Below, piece after piece: positions 33,227 to 42,343 of a stretch of DNA of 64,000 nt. This stretch comes from Streptomyces deccanensis (GTDB lineage Bacteria; Actinomycetota; Actinomycetes; Streptomycetales; Streptomycetaceae), in the NCBI RefSeq assembly GCF_022385335.1, contig NZ_CP092431.1:8184001-8248000 (forward strand), written 5' to 3'. The notes under the pieces were generated by a model. The model worked only from the letters and a program-made list of their open reading frames with translations, was not told where the DNA came from and ran no database searches. Numbering within the stretch: position 1 is the stretch's first letter; every line of letters begins with the position of its first letter. A program made the position numbers and the translations under genes.

Positions 33227-34190
33227 AGGAGGGCCCGGCCGTGTTCCGGGCCCAGGCCAGCACCTGGGGCAGGGCGGGCAGCGCCGCGAAGTGGGCCGCG
33301 GAGGGCTGCAGCATGGCCTTGGCCGAGGGGATCTTCCTGGCCAGCCAGTGGAAGTGGGCGACCGGGGCGAAGATGTCCCGCTCGCCGTGCCACAGCATCA
33401 CGGGCACGGAACCGTCGATGTCCTTGAGGTCGAAGCCCCAGGGCCGGCGGAACGCGACCAGGTCGTCCACCCAGCCCATCGGCGCGCGGGGGTCGACCTC
33501 CTCCCCCTCGCCCACCGCGGACAGGTAGTTCCGCAGGAGGTGCTGTCGGATCCCGGCGTCCTCGACGATCACCCGGTCCACGCTCGGCATCTCGTCGCGC
33601 AGGGACGCGAGGAACACGGTGGGGTCGCGCCGGATGGTCTCGGCGTTGCGGGCCAGCAGCGCGCCCAGTTCGGTCACATCGGGTGCGTGGCGTCGCAGCA
33701 GCTCGTAGGTCGACACATTGGACTCGGACATCTCCTTGCGCCAGTCGGGCCAGTCGAGTCCGTCCACGGCACTGTCGCCGGGGCTGTCGTCGTCGCTGTC
33801 GGGCTTCGGCGGAGCGAGCGAGACTAACGCCGCGACGCTCGCCACCTGGCTGCCCATGTTCCGTGCCGCGCAGGCCAACGCGTGCGGTGCGCCGCCCGAT
33901 CTGCCCACCACGGAGTACTTCTTGAGGTCCAGGTCCTCGGCGATGGCGGCGACGTCCTCGGCGGCGTCGACCACCCGGCGGCGCTCGTGGCGGTCGGAAC
34001 CGCCGTACCCCGGCCGGTCGTAGGCGATGAGGCGCACTCCGAGCTTGTGCAGGTCGAAGGTGCGCAGTCGGGGCCCGAGTCGGCTTCCGGGAGTTCCGTG
34101 CAGCAGAAACACCGGGTGTGCGTCCGGATCGCCCCAGGTCTCGTAGGCGATCGTCCGTCCGCCGGACGGCGTCTTCACTGTCTTAACCAC
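33225..34190 (-). CDS. Alpha/beta hydrolase
   Basis: A 321-residue hydrolase. The start GTG 34190 (VVKTVKTPSGGRTIAYE) was preferred over ATG 34244 because GGGAGG lies 5-10 bases upstream. The oxyanion-hole segment is VFLLHGTPGSRLG, the nucleophile elbow is VVGRSGGAPHALA (Gly-Arg-Ser-Gly-Gly), and the acid and His are probably in WHGERDIFAPVAHF and QPSAAHFAALPALPQ. The substrate is unknown. It is convergent with fxsT, with the tandem repeat between them, and probably not part of that locus. Confidence 0.88.
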   Translation of the reverse strand: MVKTVKTPSGGRTIAYETWGDPDAHPVFLLHGTPGSRLGPRLRTFDLHKLGVRLIAYDRPGYGGSDRHERRRVVDAAEDVAAIAEDLDLKKYSVVGRSGGAPHALACAARNMGSQVASVAALVSLAPPKPDSDDDSPGDSAVDGLDWPDWRKEMSESNVSTYELLRRHAPDVTELGALLARNAETIRRDPTVFLASLRDEMPSVDRVIVEDAGIRQHLLRNYLSAVGEGEEVDPRAPMGWVDDLVAFRRPWGFDLKDIDGSVPVMLWHGERDIFAPVAHFHWLARKIPSAKAMLQPSAAHFAALPALPQVLAWARNTAGPS

Positions 34191-34532
34191 CCGATGCCCT
34201 CCCGTGCCAGCGGCTGTGGAGTGAAGCGCGGGACCTCCCAGCATTACGCATGGAAAGCCCCGCTCCTAGTAGCTGCTCAGCCGTTCTGGCTTCATATGGC
34301 AAGAATTGGGTAAACGTGGGCCGCTCGGCTGTTCACGGCCCAAGGTAGTGCACCGGGGCACGGGTCGCCGGACGAGCGGCGAATTCGTGGTGGCCGTACG
34401 CGTCATGGGATATGCCGCCTCACCGTGCTCCCGAGGGCCTTTCCGCCCCTCCGTGATGCCCGGCACCTGGGTGAAGGCGCGACCACCCGTAAGGAGCAGT
34501 ACGGACGCTGACGTTCCGGCAAGTGGTGTGTC
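34191..34532. other. 342-base intergenic region without a gene
   Basis: Both flanking genes are on the minus strand. No convincing coding frame was seen. It holds a short inverted repeat TGGGCCG/CGGCCCA around 34317-34342 and a local AT-richer stretch near 34280-34315, where the promoter of the hydrolase gene would be expected. No confident -35/-10 pair was found. Confidence 0.4.
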
Positions 34533-36287
34533 TCACGCCCCCGTGGCGGGCTCGGGGCGGTGCACACCACGGGGCCGGTAGCCCAGGGCGTCGGAGCGGC
34601 CCAGCAGATCGGCCAGCAGCCAGACGATGGCCAGCCACATCTCGGTCCCCTGCAGCCCCGGTTCCGGGCCCGGTCCCGCCGTACCCGGTCCGAACCCGAA
34701 CCCCTTTCCGTCCTGCCAGCGGGCGAGGACGGCCGTGAGTCGCTGTTCGGCCCACCCGCGGATCTCGGCCGACCGGTAGCCGCCGTCGCTTCCGCCCCCG
34801 CCGCTCAACTGCCGTGCGCACAGCCACAACGGATGGGCGACGTCGAGGACGTTGCAGGCGTTCTCCCGGCCCGCACCGAAGTAGCGGGTGTCACGGGCGT
34901 GGTCCAGTACCGCGTCCACGACCCGTTCCGGATGCGGGACGGGTACCCCGAACTGTGCGAAGGAACCCCGGGTGAGCCGGTAGTAGCCGTTCACCACCTG
35001 GAGGCGGCCGGCGCCGGTGGAGGGGGTTCCCCACATGCCGGTCCAGGGGTCGGCGCGGGTGAGGAGCCAGCCGAAGAGGGCTTCCAGGGTGCCCGGGACG
35101 AGGGCCGCGCCGTCCGGGTGCCGGCGGTTCCAGTGGGCGGCCGTGGCCCAGGAGTCGATCCACGCGCCCGCTTCCCAGGCGCCGTCGCGCCACGGCAACC
35201 GCTCCAGCCGGGCGACGAGTTGATGGGCCGTCATGTCGCGCACGCCGCTGATGGGTTGGGGGAGGGCGCCGCCCAGGAGGTCCAGGGCGTAGCCCACCGA
35301 CAGGACGTGGTAGAGCGCCGGGCCCTCGCCGGTGAAGCCGTCGGCGTCCATGGGAGGCAGTCGCTCGCCGAGTTCGGGTACGAGGCCGGTGTCCCGGTCC
35401 TGGAGGGACGCCAGGCGCTCGATGTGTTCCGCCCTGTCGAGCTGTGCGGGGGCGGCCGACAGCAGCAGGTCGGCGATCTCCACGGCGTCGCAGTGGGCCC
35501 GCACGGTGGGGGCGACGCCGGGCCGGTCCACGTACCGGTCACCGTCCCAACAGCGGGCGAGCAGGTCGGCGGCCTGTGCCCGAGCGGCATCACCGAACCG
35601 CGCCAGGCCCTCGGGGCCGGCCGTTCCCGCTCCCGTTCCGGCGGTCTCCCGCTTCGGACCCGTCGGCTCCCGTCTGTCCCGTATGGGGCGGGCCGGGTTG
35701 CCCGCGGCCACCGTCCAGGCCGGTACGTCCTTCGTCACCACGGCGCCCGCGCCGATCACGCAGTGGTCGCCGATCGTCACGCCGTCCACGATCACCACGT
35801 GCGAGCCGATCCAGACGTCGTCGCCGACGGTGATGCCCCGGCTGGTCTGGGGCTGCCGGTGGATCGGCCGGTCGGGGTCCATGGAGTGGTTGAAGGCGAG
35901 GAGGGAGGTGTGCGCTCCGATGCGTACCCCGGTGCCGAGAGAGACGGTGCCGCGGGCCACGGTGAAGGGGTTCAGGGTGCAGTCCGTGCCGGTGGTCAGG
36001 GTGCCGGTGACATAGGCGTGGGCGGCGATGTACGAGTCGTCGCCCAGACGGAGGAGGTCGGGGAGGACCGCCGCCGACTCGGCCACGTAGCAGCGCTCGC
36101 CCACCTCGCTGTCGCCGTCGAGCGACCCCTGCCGCTCCCGCTGCGCGGCCCGCTCCTCCTCCGTCGCCTCCTTCTCGAACAGCCAGGGGCAGTGGTCGAA
36201 GCGGGCCGCCCGGCCGAGGCTGTCGGGCTGGTCGGGGCGTTCGGCGTCGGCGAAGGGCTGCGAGGGCGGCGGCTGTCGATGGTCCAT
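34533..36287 (-). CDS. Left-handed beta-helix acyltransferase fused to a large helical domain
   Basis: A 584-residue protein in two parts. Residues about 55-205 form a hexapeptide-repeat (maltose/galactoside acetyltransferase-like) domain: VGERCYVAESAAVLPDLLRL, SYIAAHAYVTGTLTTGTDCT, GVRIGAHTSLLAFNHSMDPD (probable catalytic His) and DVWIGSHVVIVDGVTIGDHC followed by VIGAGAVVTKDVPAW. Residues about 235-584 form a separate domain rich in helices and Trp (RCWDGDRYVDRPGVAPTVRA; WEAGAWIDSWATAAHWNRRH; MWGTPSTGAGRLQVVNGYYR), which looks like an alpha/alpha toroid-type fold; no activity can be named. The long C-terminal part is not a usual companion of these acyltransferases. The start ATG 36287 is near a divergent membrane protein gene. 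Confidence 0.75.
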   Translation of the reverse strand: MDHRQPPPSQPFADAERPDQPDSLGRAARFDHCPWLFEKEATEEERAAQRERQGSLDGDSEVGERCYVAESAAVLPDLLRLGDDSYIAAHAYVTGTLTTGTDCTLNPFTVARGTVSLGTGVRIGAHTSLLAFNHSMDPDRPIHRQPQTSRGITVGDDVWIGSHVVIVDGVTIGDHCVIGAGAVVTKDVPAWTVAAGNPARPIRDRREPTGPKRETAGTGAGTAGPEGLARFGDAARAQAADLLARCWDGDRYVDRPGVAPTVRAHCDAVEIADLLLSAAPAQLDRAEHIERLASLQDRDTGLVPELGERLPPMDADGFTGEGPALYHVLSVGYALDLLGGALPQPISGVRDMTAHQLVARLERLPWRDGAWEAGAWIDSWATAAHWNRRHPDGAALVPGTLEALFGWLLTRADPWTGMWGTPSTGAGRLQVVNGYYRLTRGSFAQFGVPVPHPERVVDAVLDHARDTRYFGAGRENACNVLDVAHPLWLCARQLSGGGGSDGGYRSAEIRGWAEQRLTAVLARWQDGKGFGFGPGTAGPGPEPGLQGTEMWLAIVWLLADLLGRSDALGYRPRGVHRPEPATGA

Positions 36288-36325
36288 GGGCGCACGCTAG
36301 GCAGACCCGCGTCCCGTGCGGAAGA

Positions 36326-36337
36326 GGGTGATCACCC
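36326..36337. promoter_or_regulatory. Perfect palindrome GGGTGATCACCC in a divergent intergenic region
   Basis: A 12-base perfect palindrome centred 45 bases upstream of the acyltransferase start and about 108 bases upstream of the divergent membrane protein start. It could be a regulator site; no local regulator is encoded beside it. Confidence 0.3.
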
Positions 36338-36438
36338 ATCGGGCACCGCATGGCCACCCGAGGAGCGGACGGCCCCTTTGTCCCTTTAAATGCTTTTGTC
36401 GTGTCAGAGGCTTGTCGGTGTCGCCCCGGGATGGGTCC

Positions 36439-37932
36439 ATGCGCATGAGTTCGAACGCCGCTCCGGTCGTCGCGCCCGTCGCCGTCCCGGCGGCCGGGCC
36501 GACCGCGGGACCCGGCCCCGTCGCCGTGGTCGCCGGAGCCTTCGCGCTGGCCCAACTCCTGCTCGTACCACCGGGGATGGGCCTCGGCTGGGACGAGACC
36601 GTGTACGTCAGCCAGGTCAGCCCGCACGCGCCGGCGGCGTTCTTCAGCGCCCCGCGCACCCGGGGGGTGCCGTTGCTGGTGGCCCCGGTGGTCGTCTGGA
36701 CGTCCTCCACCGTGGTGCTGCGGGTGTATCTGGCGGTGCTGTCGGGCGTGGCGCTCCACCTCGCCCTGTACGCCTGGCGAGGACTCTTCCCGGCCCGGGT
36801 GCTCGCGGCCGCCGGCGCGCTCTTCGCGACCCTGTGGGTGACCCTCTTCTACGGTCCGCAGGCCATGCCCAACTACTGGGTCGCGGTCGGCGCGCTCGGC
36901 TGCGTGGGGTGCTTCCTGCGGGCGCGGAACGATCCGGGGGACCGGACGGCACTGTGGGGCGCGGGCGCGGCCACGGCGCTGATGGCGTGGATGCGGCCCA
37001 CCGACACCGTCTGGGTGACCCTCCCGCTGTTCGCGCTGCTGCTGGCCGTACGGCGGTGGCGGCGGCCTCGGCTTCTGGGGGTGATGGCGGCCGGCCTCGG
37101 CACCGGGGCCGTCGCGTGGGTCGTGGAGGCGTACGCGCAGTTCGGCGGCCCGGCCCGGCGGCTCGCCGACGGGTCGCGGATCCAGGGCGGGCTGGGCTGG
37201 AACATCGCCGTCGACGACCAGCTGCGCGGCCTGGTGGGGCGTACGCTGTGCCGGCCGTGCACCGGCGACCTGCCGCACCCGGCGGTCATCGCCTGGTGGT
37301 TCGTCCTGCCGGTGCTGGCCGCTCTCGGCCTGGCCGTCGCGGCCCGGGCCGGGCGCCCGACGCCCACGGCGGTGCCGCTGGTCTGCGCCGCCACGGCCGC
37401 CGTCCCCTACCTGTTCCTGATCGGGTACGCCGCTCCGCGCTTCCTGCTGCCCGCGTACGCCCTGCTCGCGATCCCGGTCGCCGACGCGCTGCTGGACCTC
37501 GTCAGGGGGCCGGGCGGGGCCTGGCGACCGGTCGTGGGGGCCGTGGTGGGGCTCGGGCTCGTCGGGCATCTGGCGGTGCAGTACGCGGTGCTGGAGCGCA
37601 CCGTCACACGCACCACCGCGTTCCACCGCGACTGGGGCCGTGTCGCCGCCGAGCTGCGGCGCCTCGGAGTGCGGCCGCCCTGCCTGCTGACCGGCGACTA
37701 CGCCATCCCCATCGCCTACTACGCGGGCTGCTCCTCCGCCCACACCAGCGGCAACAACGCCAACATCACCCGGGACGGCATCCTGCGCACCGCCGACCGC
37801 ATGCCGGTGGCGGCACTCGTCGCACCGGGCGGCGGAGCGCCCGAGTTCGCGCGGGCGTGGCCGGAGCACCGGGTCGCGGGGTTCCGGCTGCGTGTGGCGC
37901 CGCCCGGGGGACGGGCGCTCACGGGGCCTTGA
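36439..37932 (+). CDS. Polytopic membrane protein, GT39/ArnT-like architecture
   Basis: A 497-residue integral membrane protein with about ten or more hydrophobic segments. After an Ala/Pro-rich N-terminus it has LVPPGMGLGWDETVYVSQVS; the acidic Asp-Glu in this first loop is in the place where GT-C (Pmt/ArnT-like) glycosyltransferases have their catalytic acid. Further segments include VALHLALYAWRGLFPARVLA, LWVTLFYGPQAMPNYWVAVG and LFLIGYAAPRFLLPAYALLA. The C-terminal part is extracytoplasmic (AYYAGCSSAHTSGNNANITR). A polyprenyl-sugar glycosyltransferase role is possible from the layout but not proven. Start ATG 36439 or 36445. The last 14 bases overlap the convergent kinase gene. Confidence 0.7.
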   Translation: MRMSSNAAPVVAPVAVPAAGPTAGPGPVAVVAGAFALAQLLLVPPGMGLGWDETVYVSQVSPHAPAAFFSAPRTRGVPLLVAPVVVWTSSTVVLRVYLAVLSGVALHLALYAWRGLFPARVLAAAGALFATLWVTLFYGPQAMPNYWVAVGALGCVGCFLRARNDPGDRTALWGAGAATALMAWMRPTDTVWVTLPLFALLLAVRRWRRPRLLGVMAAGLGTGAVAWVVEAYAQFGGPARRLADGSRIQGGLGWNIAVDDQLRGLVGRTLCRPCTGDLPHPAVIAWWFVLPVLAALGLAVAARAGRPTPTAVPLVCAATAAVPYLFLIGYAAPRFLLPAYALLAIPVADALLDLVRGPGGAWRPVVGAVVGLGLVGHLAVQYAVLERTVTRTTAFHRDWGRVAAELRRLGVRPPCLLTGDYAIPIAYYAGCSSAHTSGNNANITRDGILRTADRMPVAALVAPGGGAPEFARAWPEHRVAGFRLRVAPPGGRALTGP

Positions 37933-39682
37933 GGGAGGCGTCGGTGGTGAAGCCGTCCTTGACCTTGTCGAAGACGGGGCGGTAGACGTCCCAGTCGAGG
38001 TCGGGGGCCGAGAGGTAGATGTCGTACTCGCGTTCGCCCTCGCGGCCGTATCCGAGGTCGATGGCGCGGAAGGCCCGGGCCCGGCCCTGGAAGGTGAACT
38101 CCCAGACGGCCGCCGGTTCGCCGCGGAAGGTGGTCCGCTGCATCCGCAGACGCCGGTACGAGTCCGGGTAGTTGATCTTGGTGTTCGCCTCGATGTCCTC
38201 GAAGTGGGCCTCGGGGTGCGAGCCGGCGGGGTCCACGACGCCGATGGTGAGTTCGACCAGTTTCGTCTCGTCGGTGTAGGTGACCGACTCGGACGTCCGC
38301 TTGCCGGCCCGCCAGCCGTCCGGGACGGGGAAGGAGATCCCCAGGGTCTTGTCCCTGACCAGGTGATAACCGGCGGGTACGGGCGAGGGGGAGTGGGTGG
38401 GGGCGGCGGAGGTGCCGTCCTTCGGGGAGGTGGGTTCCCCGGCGGGGTTCGACACGAGGTAGAGCGCGGCGCCGGCGACCGTCGCGGCCACGGTCACCGC
38501 GACGGCGACCGGGACGAGGAGCCGACGTCTCCTGCGGCCGCCGTGCTCCGGCCGTCCGCCGTCCGAGGGGCCGCCGTGGTCGGCCGGGGGCATGCCCTGG
38601 CCCGTGTGCCGACCGCCGATCCCGCCACCGGCGACGTCGACGCCGACCGTGCCACCGCCGGTCGCGCCACGGCCGGTCGCGTCGCTGTCGTACGAGCGCG
38701 TGCTACCCCCGGCCGGGCCTCCGGCCATCGGCGAAGGCATCGGGCCCGCTGTCGGCACCGGCGTCGGCGTCGGTATCGGCAGGGCCATGGTCGCCTGGCC
38801 GGAGATGACGGCGCGCAGTGCCCGTTCCGTCTGCTCGGTGGTGGGCCGGTCGGCGGGGTCCTTGGCCAGGAGGGCCTCGATGAGGGGCTCCAGGGCACCG
38901 CCCCGCTTCAGGGGCTCCAGCGGGTCCACGGCGATGGCGTACGCGGCCTCCATCGCGGTGAGGCGGCGGAACGGCGGCCGGCCCTCGACCGCCTGGTAGA
39001 GCGTGGCCCCGAGGGCCCACAGGTCCGAGGCGGGGCCGGGCTTCTGGCCGCGGATGCGCTCCGGGGCCATGTAGTGGATGGAGCCGACCATCTCGCCGGT
39101 CTTGGTGAGGGTGGAGGCGTCCGCCGTCATCGCGATGCCGAAGTCGGTGAGCACGATCCTGCCCTCGGCGCCGAGGAGGACGTTGCCGGGCTTCACGTCA
39201 CGGTGCAGGACACCGGCGGCGTGCGCGGCGCGCAGCGCGGCGACCATGCCCAGACCGATACGGGCCGCCTCCTCGGGCGGGACGGTCCGGCCGTCGGTGA
39301 GGAGGTCGGCGAGGGTGGGCGCCGGGACGTACTCCATGACGATGCAGGGCCGGCCGTCGCCGGAACCACTCGGGGCGCGGCCCCGGCCGCCGTCCAGGGG
39401 GTCGCCCGCGTCGGCGTCCAGGTGGTCGTCCACCACGTCGTGCACGACGATCACGTTCGGGTGCGCGATCCGGGCGGCGCTGCGGGCCTCGCGGCGCGTG
39501 CGCTCGTACAGGGTGACGAGGTCGTCGGGCGACAGGTGCGGCTGCACGTGCAGGCGCTTCACCGCGACCTGGCGGTCGAGGACCTCGTCACCGGCCCGCC
39601 ACACGGTGCCCATGCCGCCGCGGCCTATCTGCTCCGTGAGCCGGTAGCGCCCGGCGACGAGCCGCCCTACGTCCGACACCAC
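37919..39682 (-). CDS. Transmembrane serine/threonine protein kinase (Hanks type)
   Basis: A 587-residue receptor-like kinase. The N-terminal kinase domain (about 12-285) has the Gly loop IGRGGMGTVWRAGD, the catalytic Lys in RQVAVKRLHV, HRDVKPGNVLL and DFGIAM. A Pro/Gly/Thr-rich linker (about 290-365) is followed by a basic stretch (GGRRRRRLLV) and one membrane helix (PVAVAVTVAATVAGAALYLV). The extracellular C-terminal 180 residues begin with a Ser/Thr/Pro linker and have a compact domain (GISFPVPDGWRAGKRTSESV; FRGEPAAVWEFTFQGRARAF) instead of PASTA repeats. The start is one of two adjacent GTG codons. It converges on the membrane protein gene with a 14-base overlap. Confidence 0.92.
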   Translation of the reverse strand: MVSDVGRLVAGRYRLTEQIGRGGMGTVWRAGDEVLDRQVAVKRLHVQPHLSPDDLVTLYERTRREARSAARIAHPNVIVVHDVVDDHLDADAGDPLDGGRGRAPSGSGDGRPCIVMEYVPAPTLADLLTDGRTVPPEEAARIGLGMVAALRAAHAAGVLHRDVKPGNVLLGAEGRIVLTDFGIAMTADASTLTKTGEMVGSIHYMAPERIRGQKPGPASDLWALGATLYQAVEGRPPFRRLTAMEAAYAIAVDPLEPLKRGGALEPLIEALLAKDPADRPTTEQTERALRAVISGQATMALPIPTPTPVPTAGPMPSPMAGGPAGGSTRSYDSDATGRGATGGGTVGVDVAGGGIGGRHTGQGMPPADHGGPSDGGRPEHGGRRRRRLLVPVAVAVTVAATVAGAALYLVSNPAGEPTSPKDGTSAAPTHSPSPVPAGYHLVRDKTLGISFPVPDGWRAGKRTSESVTYTDETKLVELTIGVVDPAGSHPEAHFEDIEANTKINYPDSYRRLRMQRTTFRGEPAAVWEFTFQGRARAFRAIDLGYGREGEREYDIYLSAPDLDWDVYRPVFDKVKDGFTTDASLKAP

Positions 39683-39876
39683 GTGCCCTCCGCCAGCCCT
39701 GCGTACGTTCGATTTGCCTCGTCACCATAACCGGCCCCGGGTAAGGAGCAGGGAGGAGGACCACTCCGGGACGGTGGGACGGCGGGAGCGGCGGACCGGG
39801 TGGGGCGGCGGAACCGGCGGACCGGGCGGGGTGGCAGGGGCGGCGGACCGGACGGGGCGGGCCGGCTCGCGGTGGG

Positions 39877-42321
39877 GTGTCGGCGGGTGTTCGGCGTACC
39901 GTCGTGACTGTGGACTCCACGGCTGACGGTCTCGTGGCCCGTGTCGCGCGTGAGCTCGTCCCCCGAGCGGACGAGCTGACCGCCGAGGTGGAGCGATGCC
40001 TGCGCCGCGAGATGCCCGAACTGTGGGCGCACCCCGACGCCATGACCGTGGACAACGTCGCCGAGCACGTCGTCGCGGGACTGTCCGCGCTGCGGTACGG
40101 CGTCGCACCGGGTGGCATCGAGGCACCGTCCGCCGGACTGGAGCGGGTACGCCGTGTCGCCCGGCACGGGATCCCCGTGAGCACGGTGCTGCGGGCCTTC
40201 CGGCTCGCCCAGGGCATCATCCTCGACCACCTGCTGGCGGAGATGCCCCGGTGCACCGACGACGCCGCCCTGATCAGCGAGGCCGCGCGCAGCCTGATCG
40301 CGTCGGCGACCGGATACCTGGACCGCGCCTCCGAGCAGGGCGTCGTGGCCTACGAGGAGGAGCGGGACCGGCGACTGCGCTGGCGGCTGTCCATGGTGAA
40401 CGAGTCGAGCGTCCGCATCGGCACCACGCTGGACATCGCCCGCACCACGCAGGAACTGGCCGACTTCGCCACCGAGCACTTCGCCGACCTCGTCACCGTC
40501 GACCTGCTGGACTCCGCGCTCGGCGGCGCCCAGGAGACACCGCCGGACGACCCGCCGAGGTCGCCCGTGCTCCACCGGGTCGCGCAGCGGTCGGCCGCCC
40601 GCCCCGGCGCGGACGCCGCGCCCACGCCCCGGCTGCCCCACACCTTCCCGCCCGGCTCCCCGCAGGCCCGCGCCCTGGCCACGGGCCAGCCCACCAGACA
40701 CCGCCTCGACGGCGGCAGCCGGGGGCCGTACGCGGCCGCCGAGCCCGCGGGCGGCGGGTGCGCCGGGGCCGGAGGCGAGGGCCGGGGCATGGCCGACAGG
40801 GGCGGTCGCGGGGGCAGCGGCGGGCGGGCCGAAGGCGAAGTCGCCGGGCGTGCCGTGGACGGCGGCCGTGGCGGTGGGCGGCCGGTGCACTCCACGCTGG
40901 TGGTGCCGTTGCGGGCGCGGGGGGCCACGCTCGGTGTCGCCCAATTCTGCCGGGACCGCGATCCCGACGCGTTCGACGACGAGGATCTGCTGCTCGCACA
41001 GGAGATCACGGCGAGGGCGGCGATCGCCGTCGACAACGCCCGCCGCTACACCCACGCCCGCGCCACCGCCCTCACCCTGCAGCGGAGTCTGCTCCCGCGC
41101 CGCACCCCGCGGCAGTCCGCCGTCGACGTCGCCTTCCGCTACCTCCCCGCTGACGCCCAGGGTGGTGTGGGCGGCGACTGGTACGACGTCATCCCCCTCT
41201 CGGGAGCCAGGGTCGCCCTCGTCGTGGGCGACGTCGTGGGGCACGGCATCCACGCCGCCGCCACCATGGGGCGCCTCAGGACCGCCGTACGCACCCTGGC
41301 CGACATCGATCTGCCGCCCGACGAACTCCTCACCCACCTGGACGACGTCGTGCTCCGCCTCGCCGCCGAGGTGGAGGAGGACGACGCGGGCGACGCGGGC
41401 GACGCGGGCGACGCGGACGACAGGGACGGCAAGGGCGACGCGGGCGACGAGGGGGCCGCCACCGCCACCGCCGCGACCGCCGTGGCCGACGCGACCGCCG
41501 TCGCCGATGCCGGGGGCGGGGACATCGGGGCCACCTGCCTCTACGCCGTGTACGACCCCGTGTCGCGCCGCTGCACCCTCGCGCGCGCGGGGCATGTGCT
41601 GCCGGCCGTCGTCGGCCGGGACGGCACCGTCGACATCCTGGAGCTGCCGCCGGGCCCGCCGCTCGGTCTGGGCGGGCTGCCGTTCGAGGCGGCGGAGTTC
41701 GAGCTGCCGGAGGGCAGTCTGCTCGCGCTCTACACCGACGGTCTGATCGAGGCGCGGGACCACGACATCGGCGCGGGCCTGGCCCGGCTGCGCGCCGCCC
41801 TGGCCCGGCCGGCGCCCTCTCTGGAGGCCACCTGCGACGCCGTCCTCGAAGCGCTGCTCCCGGCCACGCCACCCGACGACGTGGCCCTGCTCCTGGCCCG
41901 GACCCACGCCCTCGGCGCGACCCAGGTCGCCACCTGGGAGCTGGAGGCCGAACCCGCCGCCGTCGCGCGGGCCAGGGCGTACGTCACCCGGCAGCTGGCC
42001 GCGTGGGGCCTCGCGGAGCTGGAGTTCACCGCCGAGCTGGTGGTCAGCGAACTCGTCACCAACGCCATCCGCTACGGCCGGCCCCCCGTCCGGCTGCGGC
42101 TCATCCACGACCGCACCCTGATCTGCGAGGTCTCCGACTCCGGCGGCACCACCCCCCACCTGCGCCGCGCCCGGGGCTACGACGAAGGCGGCCGAGGCCT
42201 CCTCCTGGTCGCCCAGCTCGCCGAGCACTGGGGCACCCGCCGCGCCCGCCAGGGCAAGACGGTCTGGGCCGAACTGCACGACTCCGCCGACCTCGCCCTC
42301 CCGGAGGCGGCCGCCCTCTAG
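39877..42321 (+). CDS. SpoIIE-type PP2C phosphatase with C-terminal ATPase (anti-sigma switch) domain
   Basis: An 814-residue signalling protein. The N-terminal helical domain (about 15-160) resembles the RsbT co-antagonist/PucR-type region (LVARVARELVPRADELTAEV; FRLAQGIILDHLLAEMPRC). A GAF-like domain follows, interrupted by a Gly/Pro-rich linker (about 215-330). The PP2C/SpoIIE phosphatase begins near residue 400 (LQRSLLPRRTP; GGVGGDWYDVIPLSGARVAL; VGDVVGHGIHAAATMGRLRT) and is split by an Asp/Gly/Ala repeat insertion before GATCLYAVYDP. The C-terminal HATPase_c_2 domain (about 680-810) has ELVVSELVTNAIRYG and RGLLLVAQLAEHWG. Such proteins dephosphorylate anti-sigma antagonists. The GTG start is uncertain; GTG codons at 39904 and 39910 are alternatives. 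Confidence 0.88.
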   Translation: MSAGVRRTVVTVDSTADGLVARVARELVPRADELTAEVERCLRREMPELWAHPDAMTVDNVAEHVVAGLSALRYGVAPGGIEAPSAGLERVRRVARHGIPVSTVLRAFRLAQGIILDHLLAEMPRCTDDAALISEAARSLIASATGYLDRASEQGVVAYEEERDRRLRWRLSMVNESSVRIGTTLDIARTTQELADFATEHFADLVTVDLLDSALGGAQETPPDDPPRSPVLHRVAQRSAARPGADAAPTPRLPHTFPPGSPQARALATGQPTRHRLDGGSRGPYAAAEPAGGGCAGAGGEGRGMADRGGRGGSGGRAEGEVAGRAVDGGRGGGRPVHSTLVVPLRARGATLGVAQFCRDRDPDAFDDEDLLLAQEITARAAIAVDNARRYTHARATALTLQRSLLPRRTPRQSAVDVAFRYLPADAQGGVGGDWYDVIPLSGARVALVVGDVVGHGIHAAATMGRLRTAVRTLADIDLPPDELLTHLDDVVLRLAAEVEEDDAGDAGDAGDADDRDGKGDAGDEGAATATAATAVADATAVADAGGGDIGATCLYAVYDPVSRRCTLARAGHVLPAVVGRDGTVDILELPPGPPLGLGGLPFEAAEFELPEGSLLALYTDGLIEARDHDIGAGLARLRAALARPAPSLEATCDAVLEALLPATPPDDVALLLARTHALGATQVATWELEAEPAAVARARAYVTRQLAAWGLAELEFTAELVVSELVTNAIRYGRPPVRLRLIHDRTLICEVSDSGGTTPHLRRARGYDEGGRGLLLVAQLAEHWGTRRARQGKTVWAELHDSADLALPEAAAL
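41383..41418 (+). repeat. In-frame 9-bp tandem repeat inside the SpoIIE phosphatase gene
   Basis: Three perfect copies of GACGCGGGC (41383-41409) and one copy with a single change (41410-41418) encode Asp-Ala-Gly units, followed by Ala/Thr/Val-rich coding sequence. Because the unit is 9 bases, copy-number change keeps the frame. It lies inside the phosphatase domain, probably in a surface loop. Confidence 0.7.
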
Positions 42322-42343
42322 CGGCGTGCGGTCAGTCGTCGGG

